A stretch of DNA of 64,000 bases from Pseudomonas sp. CCC3.1 (GTDB lineage: Bacteria > Pseudomonadota > Gammaproteobacteria > Pseudomonadales > Pseudomonadaceae), in the NCBI RefSeq assembly GCF_034347405.1, contig NZ_CP133778.1:1984001-2048000 (forward strand), read 5' to 3'. Under the pieces are notes generated by a model that ran no database searches, was not told the origin of the DNA, and saw only the letters and a list, made by a program, of their open reading frames with translations. How positions within the stretch are numbered: position 1 is the stretch's first letter; every line of letters starts with the position of its first letter. Shown in pieces: positions 50,712 through 60,197 of the stretch. The position numbers and the translations under genes were made by a program.

Positions 50712-52034
50712 ATGGCAGCGTTATCGCAATCGAGTCAAACCGAACAAGACCCGACCCAGCACCCTGTACCCGCTCAAGCACGCACGGGCCGATTGTCACT
50801 GACCATGGCCTGGTGGGCGGTGTGCAGCGCGATGTTCTATATCGTCGTTGGTGCGTCGCTGGCGTTGTCCCACGGCACGCGCAATGCACTGATCGGGATG
50901 CTGTTGTCGGTGATCAGCTACGGGCTGGTCAACAGCGTGCTCAGCCGTTTTGCAATCCGCAGCGGCTTATCGGTGGCCTTGTTTTCGCGCCTGTTGTTTG
51001 GCAGCACTGGCGCGTGTCTGGCGACGTTGATCTTCTTCTCGACTGCGATTTATTACGCGGTGTTCGAAGGCTCGGTGATCGCGGTGGCATTCAATCACCT
51101 GTACCCGCAACTGGCGTATCCAGTGGCTGCGCTGATCGTGGTTCTCTACAGCGTGCCACTGATTCTGGGCAGCGTGCAGCACTGGCTGGACAAGTTCAAC
51201 GGCGTACTGCTGCCGGTATACCTGGGTGGGTTGCTGGTGGCAGTGGGGCTGTCGGTCAGCCGGTATGGCTACCAGCCGCAATGGCTGGATTTCGGCCCGG
51301 CAACACCGAGTGCTTTCGGCTGGTGGGAGTGTTTTGTGGCGTATATGGGCGTGTGGATATTGATGCTGTTCACCTTCGACTACGCCCGTTTCGGCAAGCC
51401 TGAAGACGCTGAGTATCATGGCCGCTGGAACTTCGGCATGCCGTTCTATGCCGTGACATTCCTGCTCAATGGTGCGGCGGGCATCTATTTGGTCAGCAGC
51501 ATTCCCCATGACGGCGCGCTGAGCGAGGTCTCGGTGGTGCTGGCGATTTTGCAGTTGATGGGCCTCTGGGGGCTGGTGTTTGTCTGGGCCACGCAAACTC
51601 GGATCAATACGGCCAATTACTACTTGGCAACACTGAACATGCAGGCATTCTTTGCGCGCTTTGGCCTGCGCGGCTCTTACCTGATGTGGGCGCTGGTGGT
51701 GGGGGTGATCGTATACGTCTTGATGCTCGCCGATGTGTTTGGCTATTTGCTCAAGGCCCTGGCCTATCAAGGTATTTTTGTGGTGGCCTGGGTAGGCGTG
51801 GCGTTGGCGCAGATTCTTTATGGGCGCAGTGACGTGGCAGCGCTCGAGCAGGTACCGGCATTCAACCCGGCGGGCTTGATGGCCTGGTTTGGCGCCACGG
51901 CTCTGGGGCTGGGGTTGATGTTTGCCGGGGCTGGTTTGAGCAGCTTTAGCGCACCGCTGACGGCAATTGTTGCGTTTGCCTTGCAGGTGGCTTTGTCCCA
52001 TCGCAGCCGGATAGGCACGGCGTCGCTAGAGTAG
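50712..52034 (+). CDS. NCS1-type permease (cytosine/purine/hydantoin family)
   Basis: The 440-residue inner-membrane protein has about 12 hydrophobic segments and resembles the NCS1 family (TMAWWAVCSAMFYIVVGASLAL, FGWWECFVAYMGVWILMLFTFDYARF). Members import nucleobases, hydantoins and similar small rings. ATG 50712 is preceded by GGAG at 8 bases. As last gene of the pxp operon it probably brings in the ring compound or amide that the enzymes use. Confidence 0.9.
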   Translation: MAALSQSSQTEQDPTQHPVPAQARTGRLSLTMAWWAVCSAMFYIVVGASLALSHGTRNALIGMLLSVISYGLVNSVLSRFAIRSGLSVALFSRLLFGSTGACLATLIFFSTAIYYAVFEGSVIAVAFNHLYPQLAYPVAALIVVLYSVPLILGSVQHWLDKFNGVLLPVYLGGLLVAVGLSVSRYGYQPQWLDFGPATPSAFGWWECFVAYMGVWILMLFTFDYARFGKPEDAEYHGRWNFGMPFYAVTFLLNGAAGIYLVSSIPHDGALSEVSVVLAILQLMGLWGLVFVWATQTRINTANYYLATLNMQAFFARFGLRGSYLMWALVVGVIVYVLMLADVFGYLLKALAYQGIFVVAWVGVALAQILYGRSDVAALEQVPAFNPAGLMAWFGATALGLGLMFAGAGLSSFSAPLTAIVAFALQVALSHRSRIGTASLE

Positions 52035-52191
52035 GGGGGGCGGCTCGGAATCTGCGGCTATTCAGTCGCCTTGATGATCAGACCCGAGCCCCTGTTTTCA
52101 TCGTCTGAACGGAGGTGGTAAGCCCATAGCTCACGACACAAAATCTCCCTCATGCACTTGGCCTACCCGCCCACAATGAGAAGAGGTTTAC

Positions 52192-52956
52192 ATGAACAGT
52201 TCTGCTGAGCGATTGTTTGATCTGTCAGGTCGTGTTGCGCTAGTCACCGGGTCGGGCCAAGGCATGGGCTTGGGCATAGTCCGCGCCTTGGCCCGACAAG
52301 GCGCACGAGTGGTCATTAATGACTTTTACGCCGAGCGCGCAGAAAACAGTGCCAAAACCCTGCAAGCCGAAGGTTTGGATGTATGCGCCGCGCCGGGCGA
52401 TATCACCGTGGCCGAGGTGCGCGAACAGATCGTCGCGACTGCTCGCGAGACGTTTGGCGAGATCGATATTTTGGTCAATAACGCTGGCGTACCACCGGGC
52501 ATGCCTGACTCGTTGCGTCAGTTCAAAGACTTGGACGATAGTGACTTCGAGCGCCAACTGGACCTTAACTTGCGCGCAATTGTGGGCCTGACCCGGTTAG
52601 TCGTGGGAGGCATGTGCGAGCGCAAGCACGGGCGCATCATCATTATCAGCTCCGAATCCTGGCGTATCGGGCTCAGCTATGGTTTGAGCAATTACGCCGC
52701 CGCTAAAGCGGCCGCACTGGGCTTTATGCGGCAACTCGCGCATGAAGTCGGGCGCAGTGGCGTTACGGCCAACGCCTTGTCGCTGGGATGCATGAACAAC
52801 TTTGGCTATGACGAAACCGCTAAGGCCACCACGGCTGTGGGTCGCGCAGGCACGCCAGACGATGTGGGAGCGGCTGTGGCCTTTCTTAGTTCGGACGAAG
52901 CGTCCTGGCTGACGGGGCAGGTGATTGCCCTCAATGGCGGCTCGACCACAGCGTAA
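52192..52956 (+). CDS. Short-chain dehydrogenase/reductase (SDR)
   Basis: The 254-residue enzyme has the classical SDR layout: NAD(P) loop TGSGQGMGLGIV (about 19-30), VNNAGV, catalytic Ser in IISSES, and YAAAK with the active-site Tyr and Lys, then the C-terminal SDEASWLTGQVIALNGGST. It probably oxidises or reduces an alcohol or 3-hydroxyacyl intermediate. The acidic residue after the second strand (VVINDFY) hints at NAD. A GAAGAGG site precedes ATG 52192. Confidence 0.9.
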   Translation: MNSSAERLFDLSGRVALVTGSGQGMGLGIVRALARQGARVVINDFYAERAENSAKTLQAEGLDVCAAPGDITVAEVREQIVATARETFGEIDILVNNAGVPPGMPDSLRQFKDLDDSDFERQLDLNLRAIVGLTRLVVGGMCERKHGRIIIISSESWRIGLSYGLSNYAAAKAAALGFMRQLAHEVGRSGVTANALSLGCMNNFGYDETAKATTAVGRAGTPDDVGAAVAFLSSDEASWLTGQVIALNGGSTTA

Positions 52957-53183
52957 CGTCCTGTGCTTTTCAGGGATTAGCAGGCAAGGTTCGCAACGGC
53001 TGTTGCTTGCTGATCCATGACAGGTCCACCAATCCACTGTGGGTGTGTAGTGGTCAACTAATCCCGATCACGGCGATGAAGTTGCACACAGCCAGCGCGG
53101 CTCGCCAACTCATGTCGAGGTCCGATTGGGTTTCCTTACCCTTGAGCACTAAGGTCACAAAGGCATGTTCCTTGTGCGCGGGC
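52957..53183. other. Spacer between SDR and OprD genes
   Basis: The two genes converge on this stretch. I see an imperfect inverted repeat (AGCAGGCAA / TTGCTTGCT at about 52979-53010), but no T-run, so a terminator is only possible. No gene found. Confidence 0.3.
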
Positions 53184-54506
53184 TCAGAAAATCGGAATGG
53201 TGTAATTCACATACACGCGGTTTTCGCTATTGCGGTAGTTGTACTCATAGGCCGATGCTGTGCTGTGGCCGATGGCGTTGTAATAGGAGATACCCAGGCC
53301 CTTGGCAGGGCCGCTTTGGATCGCGTAGTGCAAAGCAATATCGCGTTCCCATTCCTGAGCATTGCTGGCATTACTCTGTTTGATGTCGGTGCCGCGCCAG
53401 TAGGAGGTATTAAATATCAGCCCTGGAACACCCATCGCGGTGAAGTCATACGTGTATTGAGCGAATGTGGTTTGTTCTCCGGCGCGGGTAAAACCATACA
53501 GAAGACGCGAGGTTTGCAGGTAGAAAGTGAAGACTCCGGCTTCTTTGTTTGGCAACGAGGACGGGATGATCGCTGCAAAATTACTGTTACCGGACACGCT
53601 CTGATAACCGGCCATGAATGAATGGGCGGTATGGGTGTAGGTCAGTGAGGCTGACCAAGTCGTGTTGTCGATAATACCGGTACCGTCTTTGGTATAACCG
53701 GAAATCCGGTAGCCGGGATCACCATTTTTGCCATCCGAGCGGCTTCTGAAATAGCGCAAATCGGCGAGCAGCGACTGGCTGGGGTTGAACTGATGTTTGG
53801 CGGTCAGGCCGAGGAAATCTTGTTTGTAGTAATCTTCCAGTTGGCCAAAATAATACTGTGCCTTGATATTTTTATTGGGCGTGTAATCAAAGCCTGCATA
53901 GTTGAAACCGCCACTTTCTTCAGTACCGCCTGCGGCCGCCAGCCCGGCCCGATCCGAAGAGTAACGACCGGTAGCTTTAGTCAGCCGTCCTCCTGTGGCG
54001 ACGACGTTGTCGATGTCTTTGGAAACGAAGTTCCAGCCCTGATAGGTTTGTGGCAGGACCCGAGTGTCATCAGACACCAGTATCGGAATGCTTGGGGTGA
54101 TAGCGTTTCCGCTGAAAACCGTGGTGTTGGAGTATTTAATTTTGGCGTTGGCGGCAGCCCTGGCCCAACTGCCGACTCCGGTATCTCCGTCACTGGGGAT
54201 CATCGTGCCCCGTTGATGGTGTCCGGCCCCCCCATCGAGTTTGACTGCCAGCATGCCTTTAGCATCAATACCCACTCCAAGCATGCCGGGCGTAAACCCC
54301 GACACAAAGTCCAGTCTGAATCCCTGAGCCCACTCTTGCGACTTGCTGGTCAACTTATTGGTCGGCGAAAAATAATCGGCGTAATGGTGAGTGAAAAACA
54401 CATTGCGCAAGGATAAGTTAAGCGTCGAGTCGTCAACAAAACCACTGGCCATTACGGAGGGCGAGAGGAGGCATAGCAACGGAAAACCTAATGCTTTGGG
54501 GGTCAT
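53184..54506 (-). CDS. OprD-family outer-membrane porin
   Basis: The 440-residue protein has a signal peptide (MTPKALGFPLLCLLSPSVMASG) and the OprD N-terminus FVDDSTLNLSLRNVFFTHHYADY. It ends with VNYTIPIF, the final Phe typical of outer-membrane beta barrels. OprD channels take up small anionic compounds and amino acids. Placement in this catabolic cluster suggests uptake of the substrate. Similar to the OccD/OccK family; I cannot name the member. Confidence 0.92.
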   Translation of the reverse strand: MTPKALGFPLLCLLSPSVMASGFVDDSTLNLSLRNVFFTHHYADYFSPTNKLTSKSQEWAQGFRLDFVSGFTPGMLGVGIDAKGMLAVKLDGGAGHHQRGTMIPSDGDTGVGSWARAAANAKIKYSNTTVFSGNAITPSIPILVSDDTRVLPQTYQGWNFVSKDIDNVVATGGRLTKATGRYSSDRAGLAAAGGTEESGGFNYAGFDYTPNKNIKAQYYFGQLEDYYKQDFLGLTAKHQFNPSQSLLADLRYFRSRSDGKNGDPGYRISGYTKDGTGIIDNTTWSASLTYTHTAHSFMAGYQSVSGNSNFAAIIPSSLPNKEAGVFTFYLQTSRLLYGFTRAGEQTTFAQYTYDFTAMGVPGLIFNTSYWRGTDIKQSNASNAQEWERDIALHYAIQSGPAKGLGISYYNAIGHSTASAYEYNYRNSENRVYVNYTIPIF

Positions 54507-54597
54507 ATAATGCTCGTTCTATTGTTTTTGTTTTAAGAGTGATGATGCATTACTAAGTGTCGCCCTGCCTTAATGCACAGGGGTATAAAGTGCGTCT

Positions 54598-55122
54598 TTA
54601 TTCAGGGTGTTTATTATTTAATAACGTATACACCTCGTCATGCGGCCATCGGGAGCCGACCGGCTGGCGCTGGCCGAATCGTTGCGCATTATTCAGCGAT
54701 GAAGTAAGTGGATAATCGACCCAATCGTAAATCACAGTACGTTGGGCAATTTTCCATTCTTTGCCGCGCTTTTCGAACAGGTCGGCATACCGGCCGAGAA
54801 TCACCACCTGTTTCAGTACGCCCTCTTGATCAGGGGCGCGCTGGAAGGCACTGAACTTCGACTCTACCACCGCGGACACACCTTGCAGCTCAATCAGGAT
54901 ATTGGTGATCTGATGCACGCTACGGTCCATGTTTTCCAACGCTTTAAGCGCCCATTCAATGAAACCGCTGGCTGATCCCTTATAGGGTCCATGGCAATCG
55001 CTGGCGTCTTCCCAGTAGGCAGATCGCAACGCCTGTTCATCGACTAAATCGATACCCCGGCAGTAGCGATATAAACAGTCGCGAATGGCTTCGCGGTCCA
55101 GCAGTTGTTCGAGCGTCGACAT
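54598..55122 (-). CDS. SnoaL-like / NTF2-fold protein
   Basis: The 174-residue protein has the SnoaL_4-type NTF2 fold: STLEQLLDREAIRDCLYRYCRGIDLVDEQALRSAYWEDA, and later GRYADLFEKRGKEWKIAQRTVIYDW. Such proteins act as isomerases, cyclases, dehydratases or small-subunit partners. It is divergent from the acyl-CoA synthetase gene across a 274-base control region holding the palindrome at 55216. OprD lies 91 bases downstream on the same strand, probably one transcript. Confidence 0.88.
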   Translation of the reverse strand: MSTLEQLLDREAIRDCLYRYCRGIDLVDEQALRSAYWEDASDCHGPYKGSASGFIEWALKALENMDRSVHQITNILIELQGVSAVVESKFSAFQRAPDQEGVLKQVVILGRYADLFEKRGKEWKIAQRTVIYDWVDYPLTSSLNNAQRFGQRQPVGSRWPHDEVYTLLNNKHPE

Positions 55123-55215
55123 AATGATTGTGCCTGCAAGTCATCCCGTCTCGGGTCACTGGACTGTATTTTCAGGCGCTGTAGGCGTCAACGCACAAGT
55201 CGACGGCACGCGTTG

Positions 55216-55231
55216 ATTCACATCTGTGAAT
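55216..55231. promoter_or_regulatory. Candidate regulator operator, copy 1 (ATTCACATCTGTGAAT)
   Basis: A 16-bp near-perfect palindrome with arms ATTCACA / TGTGAAT around TC lies between the divergent SnoaL-like and acyl-CoA synthetase genes. The same 14-base core TTCACATCTGTGAA recurs at 61007-61020 between the IclR and SDR genes. Two copies in the two divergent control regions of one cluster suggest one regulator, most simply the IclR protein. The half-site TCACA is also seen in CRP/Vfr sites, but there the order is TGTGA...TCACA. Confidence 0.6.
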
Positions 55232-55396
55232 TGCGCATTTCCAGCAGGCTCAGTGCGCCCAAATTCACATGCATGATGTTGTGCATCAAACCTGTGTTTG
55301 CGTTGACAGTGGCCTGCTCGTACCGCGATTGTTTAGTCACGTTCGGGCGATAAAAACAATGCCCTGGAATATGGAGAACCGAACGCCGGAGGTTAC

Positions 55397-57085
55397 ATGC
55401 GCGCTTTAATGCAAGAGCGACAATTATTAATATCCACCTTGATTGACCATGCCGCGCTTAATCACCCTACGGTTGAAATCGTATCGCGTACCTGTGAGGG
55501 AACTGAACTTAGAACCGATTATAAAACGGTCCGTTCACGCGCATTGAAATTGGCCAAGGCATTAATAAAGTTGGGCGTTGAAGAGGGCGACTGTGTAGGT
55601 TCTCTGGCCTGGAATACACACCGGCACTTAGAGCTGTATTACGCGGTGCCGGGGATGGGCGCCGTACTTAATACGGTCAATCCTCGTTTGTTCGCGGAGC
55701 AGATTGAATACGTCATTAATCATGCTCAAGACAAAGTGCTGTTCTTCGATATCACGTTTGCCGAGCTGATCACTGAACTGCGCCCCAGATTGTTATCGAC
55801 AGCCACTTTCGTGGTCATGACTGATCGGGCCCACAAGCCACCTGGACTCGACAATTGCCTGTGTTATGAAGACTTGGTCGAGGCCGAGGATGATGATTAC
55901 CAGTGGCCCCAGTTTGAAGAGACTCGGGCTTCATCGCTGTGTTACACCTCCGGCACCACGGGCAACCCCAAGGGGGTGCTGTATAGCCATCGCTCCACGG
56001 TGTTGCATTCCTTTACTGCCTGCTCGATGGATGGGTTGCAACTGTCCAGCCAAGACAGCGTGCTACTGATTGTCCCGTTGTTTCACGTCAATGCCTGGGG
56101 TGTGCCTTACGCGTCGGCCATGTGTGGCGCCAAGATGGTGTTGCCGGGGCCCTGGCTAGACGGCCAAAGCTTGTTCAATTTGCTGCGGGCTGAACGCTGC
56201 AGTGTGTCTATCGGCGTTCCGACCGTATGGCTCGGCCTGCTCAAGTTCATTGAAGAGAACCCGTACCTGATCAGCGAAAAGCTGACGCTGGAACGTGTCC
56301 TTGTCGGCGGTTCGGCTGCCCCTCGGGCTTTGATCGAACGCCTGCATGACATTCTGGGCGTTACCACCATTCACTCCTGGGGCATGAGTGAGACAAGCCC
56401 GCTGGGGACCATCGGTAACCTGCTGCCCAAGCACCGGTCTTTGTCGCTTGATGAACAGATCACCATTCGCGCCAAGCAGGGCCGCCCCATCTATGGCGTC
56501 GAAGTGCATATCGCCGGTGAGCAGGGCGAGCAGTTACCCCGTGACGGCAAGGCGGCAGGTCATCTCAAGGTCCGTGGACCGTGGGTCGCCTCGGGCTACT
56601 TCAGAGGCGAAGGGGGTGATGTGCTGGATGCCGAAGGCTGGTTCGCCACGGGTGACGTCGCCAGCATCGACGAGGACGGCTACGTACAAATCACCGACCG
56701 CTCCAAGGATGTCATCAAGTCCGGCGGGGAATGGATCAGCTCCATCGACCTGGAAAACGCCGCCATCGCCCATCACGCCGTACAAGAAGCCGCCGTCATC
56801 GGCCTGGCTCATTCGCGCTGGCAGGAGCGACCACTGCTGGTGGTTGTGGCTCGACCCGGTATCGAGGTAACGAGCGCGCAGCTCCTCGCATTTCTCAGCA
56901 CTCGAGTGGCCAAGTGGTGGTTGCCTGATGACGTGGTGTTTGTCGAAGAACTGCCCCATACCGCGACCGGAAAACTGCAAAAAGCCCAACTTCGCGAACA
57001 GTTCAAAACCTTCGTATTCAGCAGCGACCGGCCTGAGGCCGCCCCGACCCGGAGTGATGTAAATGCCGCAACTAATAATGGATGA
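55397..57085 (+). CDS. AMP-forming acyl-CoA synthetase (fatty-acid CoA ligase type)
   Basis: The 562-residue enzyme has the adenylate-forming motifs SLCYTSGTTGNPKGVLYSH (about 178-196), GWGMSETSPL-like (SWGMSETSPLG) and GWFATGDVASIDEDGYVQITDRSKDVIKSGGEWIS, and lysine in TATGKLQK. It joins a carboxylic acid to CoA at the cost of ATP, the entry step of the pathway. GGAGG lies 5-6 bases before ATG 55397. The close family is medium- or long-chain CoA ligases. It overlaps the next gene by 23 bases. Confidence 0.93.
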   Translation: MRALMQERQLLISTLIDHAALNHPTVEIVSRTCEGTELRTDYKTVRSRALKLAKALIKLGVEEGDCVGSLAWNTHRHLELYYAVPGMGAVLNTVNPRLFAEQIEYVINHAQDKVLFFDITFAELITELRPRLLSTATFVVMTDRAHKPPGLDNCLCYEDLVEAEDDDYQWPQFEETRASSLCYTSGTTGNPKGVLYSHRSTVLHSFTACSMDGLQLSSQDSVLLIVPLFHVNAWGVPYASAMCGAKMVLPGPWLDGQSLFNLLRAERCSVSIGVPTVWLGLLKFIEENPYLISEKLTLERVLVGGSAAPRALIERLHDILGVTTIHSWGMSETSPLGTIGNLLPKHRSLSLDEQITIRAKQGRPIYGVEVHIAGEQGEQLPRDGKAAGHLKVRGPWVASGYFRGEGGDVLDAEGWFATGDVASIDEDGYVQITDRSKDVIKSGGEWISSIDLENAAIAHHAVQEAAVIGLAHSRWQERPLLVVVARPGIEVTSAQLLAFLSTRVAKWWLPDDVVFVEELPHTATGKLQKAQLREQFKTFVFSSDRPEAAPTRSDVNAATNNG

Positions 57086-58169
57086 CGCCGATGGTGTCCT
57101 GGAGATGTTACGTGACAGCGTCGCCGCTTTTGCCCAAGGCCGTCCCGGGCCACAGAGCCTGCGTCAATTGCGCAGCAGCCAAGCCGACCTGGACCGCGAG
57201 CAATGGCAAGAAATGGTGGAGGCCGGCTGGATCGGCCTGATGCTGCCCGAAACGCTGGGGGGCGCAGGGCTGGGCATCCGTGAGCAAGTGGTGATTAGTT
57301 TCGCCTTGGGCCGCGCATTAATCCCTTCACCCATGGCGACGGCATCGGTGCTCAGCAGCGCGTTATTGGCCGCAGTACCTGAATCTGCAGAGCAGCGGCG
57401 TCTGGCATCTGGGCTGATTCAGGGCGAGGCAATTGTTGCTGTAGCTGTTTCAGAGCCCGGCCTGACGGTACGTCTTCTAGAGGGCGCAATCGTGCTCGAC
57501 GGGCGTTGCGAGTTTGTTGACGCCGCGGCATCCGCCACGGACTTGCTGGTTCTAGCCCGTTATGGTGAAGAAGACATGCTGGTCAGTGTGCCGTCTGCTG
57601 CCGAAGGCCTTGAGCACCACGAGCGCCCCGCCGTAGATGGCAGTCGGATTGCTTCTCTGCAATTCAGCAGTTGCTTGGTCAAGACCGAACGCGTGTTAGC
57701 CCGTGGTGCACTGAACACGCAGATCGAGACCGCGATCAACTTGGCGCGAACAGCCCTTGCAGCCGAACTGTGTGGGCTGGCTAGCCAGGCGTTCAATCTG
57801 ACCCGCACCTACACCTGCGACCGCGTGCAGTTTGGCAAGCCCATCGCTGGTTTTCAGGTGATCCAGCACCGTTTGGTCGACCTGTGGGCCGAAGCAGAGT
57901 TTGCCTGCTCGGCGGTGGTTAACGCCGTAGAGCGGATTGAGCAGGGCAGCGCTCGCGAAGCGCGCCTGGCAATTTATGCCGCCAAAGCTAGGGCCGCAGA
58001 TGCAGCAACGCTTATCGGGCGCCAGGCCATTCACCTGTTTGGCGCCATGGGGTTTACCGACGAATGCGACATCGGTCTGTACCTCAAGCGCGCCATCAAT
58101 CTGGGCGCCACTCTTGGTCAGGCCGAAAGCCTGCGTATCCAATTCATTCGTGAGGAGCGTGCTGCTTAG
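57063..58169 (+). CDS. Acyl-CoA dehydrogenase family protein, subunit 1
   Basis: The 368-residue protein has the acyl-CoA dehydrogenase fold: N-terminal helical part, middle beta domain and C-terminal RTYTCDRVQFGKPIAGFQVIQHRLVDLWAEAEFA and FGAMGFTDECDIGLYLKRA. It is shorter and more divergent than the other ACAD of the cluster (58963). Such pairs make heteromeric dehydrogenases in steroid and cyclic-acid catabolism. I cannot assign the catalytic Glu. It overlaps the CoA ligase gene by 23 bases. Confidence 0.88.
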   Translation: MPQLIMDDADGVLEMLRDSVAAFAQGRPGPQSLRQLRSSQADLDREQWQEMVEAGWIGLMLPETLGGAGLGIREQVVISFALGRALIPSPMATASVLSSALLAAVPESAEQRRLASGLIQGEAIVAVAVSEPGLTVRLLEGAIVLDGRCEFVDAAASATDLLVLARYGEEDMLVSVPSAAEGLEHHERPAVDGSRIASLQFSSCLVKTERVLARGALNTQIETAINLARTALAAELCGLASQAFNLTRTYTCDRVQFGKPIAGFQVIQHRLVDLWAEAEFACSAVVNAVERIEQGSAREARLAIYAAKARAADAATLIGRQAIHLFGAMGFTDECDIGLYLKRAINLGATLGQAESLRIQFIREERAA

Positions 58170-58186
58170 GCTGCGCGAGTAAAAGC

Positions 58187-58963
58187 ATGCAGAACCATTT
58201 ACTCAAAGTAGAAGTGATCGATCATGTTGCAGTGGTCACCATGGACGCCCCACCGGTCAACGCTCAGTCGCGGGACTTCGCCGAAGAGCTGATCGAGGTT
58301 TTCGACGAACTGAATGACCTTGCCGAGGTACGGGTCATTGTCCTTACTGGTGCCGGCAAAGTGTTTTCTGCGGGTGCTGATATCAAATCGCGCGGCAACA
58401 TCGGTGCCGTTCCCGGTGACACCAACCGGCATCTGCGTCGGACCCGCGAAGTGGGTTTTTGCATTATGGAGTCGAGCAAGCCAGTTATCGCGGCGGTCAA
58501 CGGTCCCGCGCTCGGCGCAGGGATGGGGCTGGCGGTGTGCTGCGATATTATTCTGGCGAGTGAAAATGCGGTGTTTGGCCTACCGGAAATCGACATCGGC
58601 CTGATGGGTGGCGTGCGTCACACCATGCGCCTGTTTCCTCACTCTTTGACCCGCCGCATGGTGTTGTCGGGCTATCGCGTCACAGCAGCCGAATTGTATC
58701 GGCGCGGCATTATTGAAGCCTGCACGCCGCGTGAAAGCCTCATGGATGAAACTATGCAGATCGCCCGTGAAATCGCCAGTAAAAGCCCAATGGCGCTGAA
58801 GTTGGCGAAGCGTGCGATCAACACTGTGGAAACCATGGGGCTCAAGGACGGTTACCGATTTGAGCAAAACCTCACTGTCGAAATGACCCGCCATGAAGAC
58901 TCCAAGGAAGCCATGCGCGCGTTCCTGGAAAAACGTGCTCCGATCTTCAAGGACTCAATCTGA
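58187..58963 (+). CDS. Enoyl-CoA hydratase/isomerase family protein
   Basis: The 258-residue crotonase-fold protein has the oxyanion-hole motifs SAGADIKSRG and PALGAGMGLAVCCDIILAS, with ENAVFGLPEIDIGLMGG next. It should hydrate or isomerise the unsaturated CoA ester made by the dehydrogenases. Its stop overlaps the next ATG by one base. It lacks the usual Glu pair arrangement in one place (LPEID has one Glu), so isomerase or hydrolase activity is possible. Confidence 0.9.
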   Translation: MQNHLLKVEVIDHVAVVTMDAPPVNAQSRDFAEELIEVFDELNDLAEVRVIVLTGAGKVFSAGADIKSRGNIGAVPGDTNRHLRRTREVGFCIMESSKPVIAAVNGPALGAGMGLAVCCDIILASENAVFGLPEIDIGLMGGVRHTMRLFPHSLTRRMVLSGYRVTAAELYRRGIIEACTPRESLMDETMQIAREIASKSPMALKLAKRAINTVETMGLKDGYRFEQNLTVEMTRHEDSKEAMRAFLEKRAPIFKDSI

Positions 58964-60117
58964 TGACTCTGGACTGCAATAGTTTGCCCGACGAAGCGTT
59001 CCGTACTCTGTTTCGCGAGTGGGTGCTGGAGAACTGCCCGATGGAGCTGCGTTACCTGCGCAAGCAGCGACCGGTCTATGAAGAGGTCAAAGTCTGGTAT
59101 CAGGCACTGGCGAAAAAGGGCTGGCTGTCGCCCGTATGGCCACGCGAGTACGGCGGTATGGGCCTGTCGCCGGCTAAGCACATGATCTATGTAGAAGAGT
59201 GGGGGCGCCTGGGATGCCCGCGCATCCCCGATCATGGCATCGGCCTGACCGGACCGCTGTTGATTCACCATGGCAGTGAAGCGCAAAAAGCCGAATTCCT
59301 GCCCAAAATTCTCTCGGGCGAGCACATCTGGTGCCAGGGTTACTCTGAGCCCAATGCAGGCTCAGACCTCGCGAGCCTGCGCACAACGGCAGTTCTTGAT
59401 GGCGAGCACTTTATCGTCAATGGGCAAAAGATATGGACCACCTTGGCCCACTGCGCCAACTGGATATTCGTCTTGGTGCGCACTGACAAAGAGGCCAAGC
59501 CACAGCGAGGTATATCCGTGCTGTTGGTAGAGATGAGCACGCCGGGTGTCGACGTGCGCACGATAGAAAACCTGCGCGGTGAAGCGGATTTCTGTGAGGT
59601 GTTCTTCGAAAATGTGCGAGTGCCGGTGCACAACCTGGTCGGCGACCTGAACAATGGCTGGACCCTGGCCAAGTCGGTCTTGGGCCATGAGCGCATCTTC
59701 CTGGGCTCACCCACGCGCGCCGAATACGCACTTGACCGTCTGGACAGGCTCGCCGCTGACCGTGGGGCGTTTGAAGATCCGGCGTTTCTGTCGCGCTATG
59801 CCAAGTTGCGTCTGGACCTGTATGACCTGGGCTCCAGTTACGAGCGTTACGCCAAGGTTTTACGGTCGGGTGGGGAGTTGGGTGCAGACGTTTCGGTGCT
59901 GAAAGTGTTCGCCACCGAGCTGTACCAGCGCATCACCGAAGAAATGTTGAACCTGGCGCAAGAAGAGGCGCGATACAACGATGACTTGCTGATCGAGGGG
60001 GGGCAGATCGACGCCATGAATCTGTTCCTTGATGCGCGCGCTCCGGCGATATTCGGTGGTTCCAATGAGATCCAGCGCAATATCCTGGCCAAGGCCGTCT
60101 TGCACCTGCCGGGGTAG
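58963..60117 (+). CDS. Acyl-CoA dehydrogenase family protein, subunit 2
   Basis: The 384-residue protein has the ACAD layout with WCQGYSEPNAGSDLASLRTTAV, GQKIWTTLAHCANW, GWTLAKSVLGHERIF and ARAPAIFGGSNEIQRNILAKAVLHLPG. The last motif is the FAD-binding C-terminus of ACADs. It may pair with the 368-residue ACAD. ATG 58963 overlaps the preceding stop (TGATG), so the two genes are coupled. It ends the convergent run facing the IclR gene. Confidence 0.92.
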   Translation: MTLDCNSLPDEAFRTLFREWVLENCPMELRYLRKQRPVYEEVKVWYQALAKKGWLSPVWPREYGGMGLSPAKHMIYVEEWGRLGCPRIPDHGIGLTGPLLIHHGSEAQKAEFLPKILSGEHIWCQGYSEPNAGSDLASLRTTAVLDGEHFIVNGQKIWTTLAHCANWIFVLVRTDKEAKPQRGISVLLVEMSTPGVDVRTIENLRGEADFCEVFFENVRVPVHNLVGDLNNGWTLAKSVLGHERIFLGSPTRAEYALDRLDRLAADRGAFEDPAFLSRYAKLRLDLYDLGSSYERYAKVLRSGGELGADVSVLKVFATELYQRITEEMLNLAQEEARYNDDLLIEGGQIDAMNLFLDARAPAIFGGSNEIQRNILAKAVLHLPG

Positions 60118-60197
60118 GGCGCCGCACTCTGTAGCGCTCGCCGTCTGTGGCGACGGGGGGACCCGTCGCTGCAGGCGTGGGCTTTTACATGTCTGGG

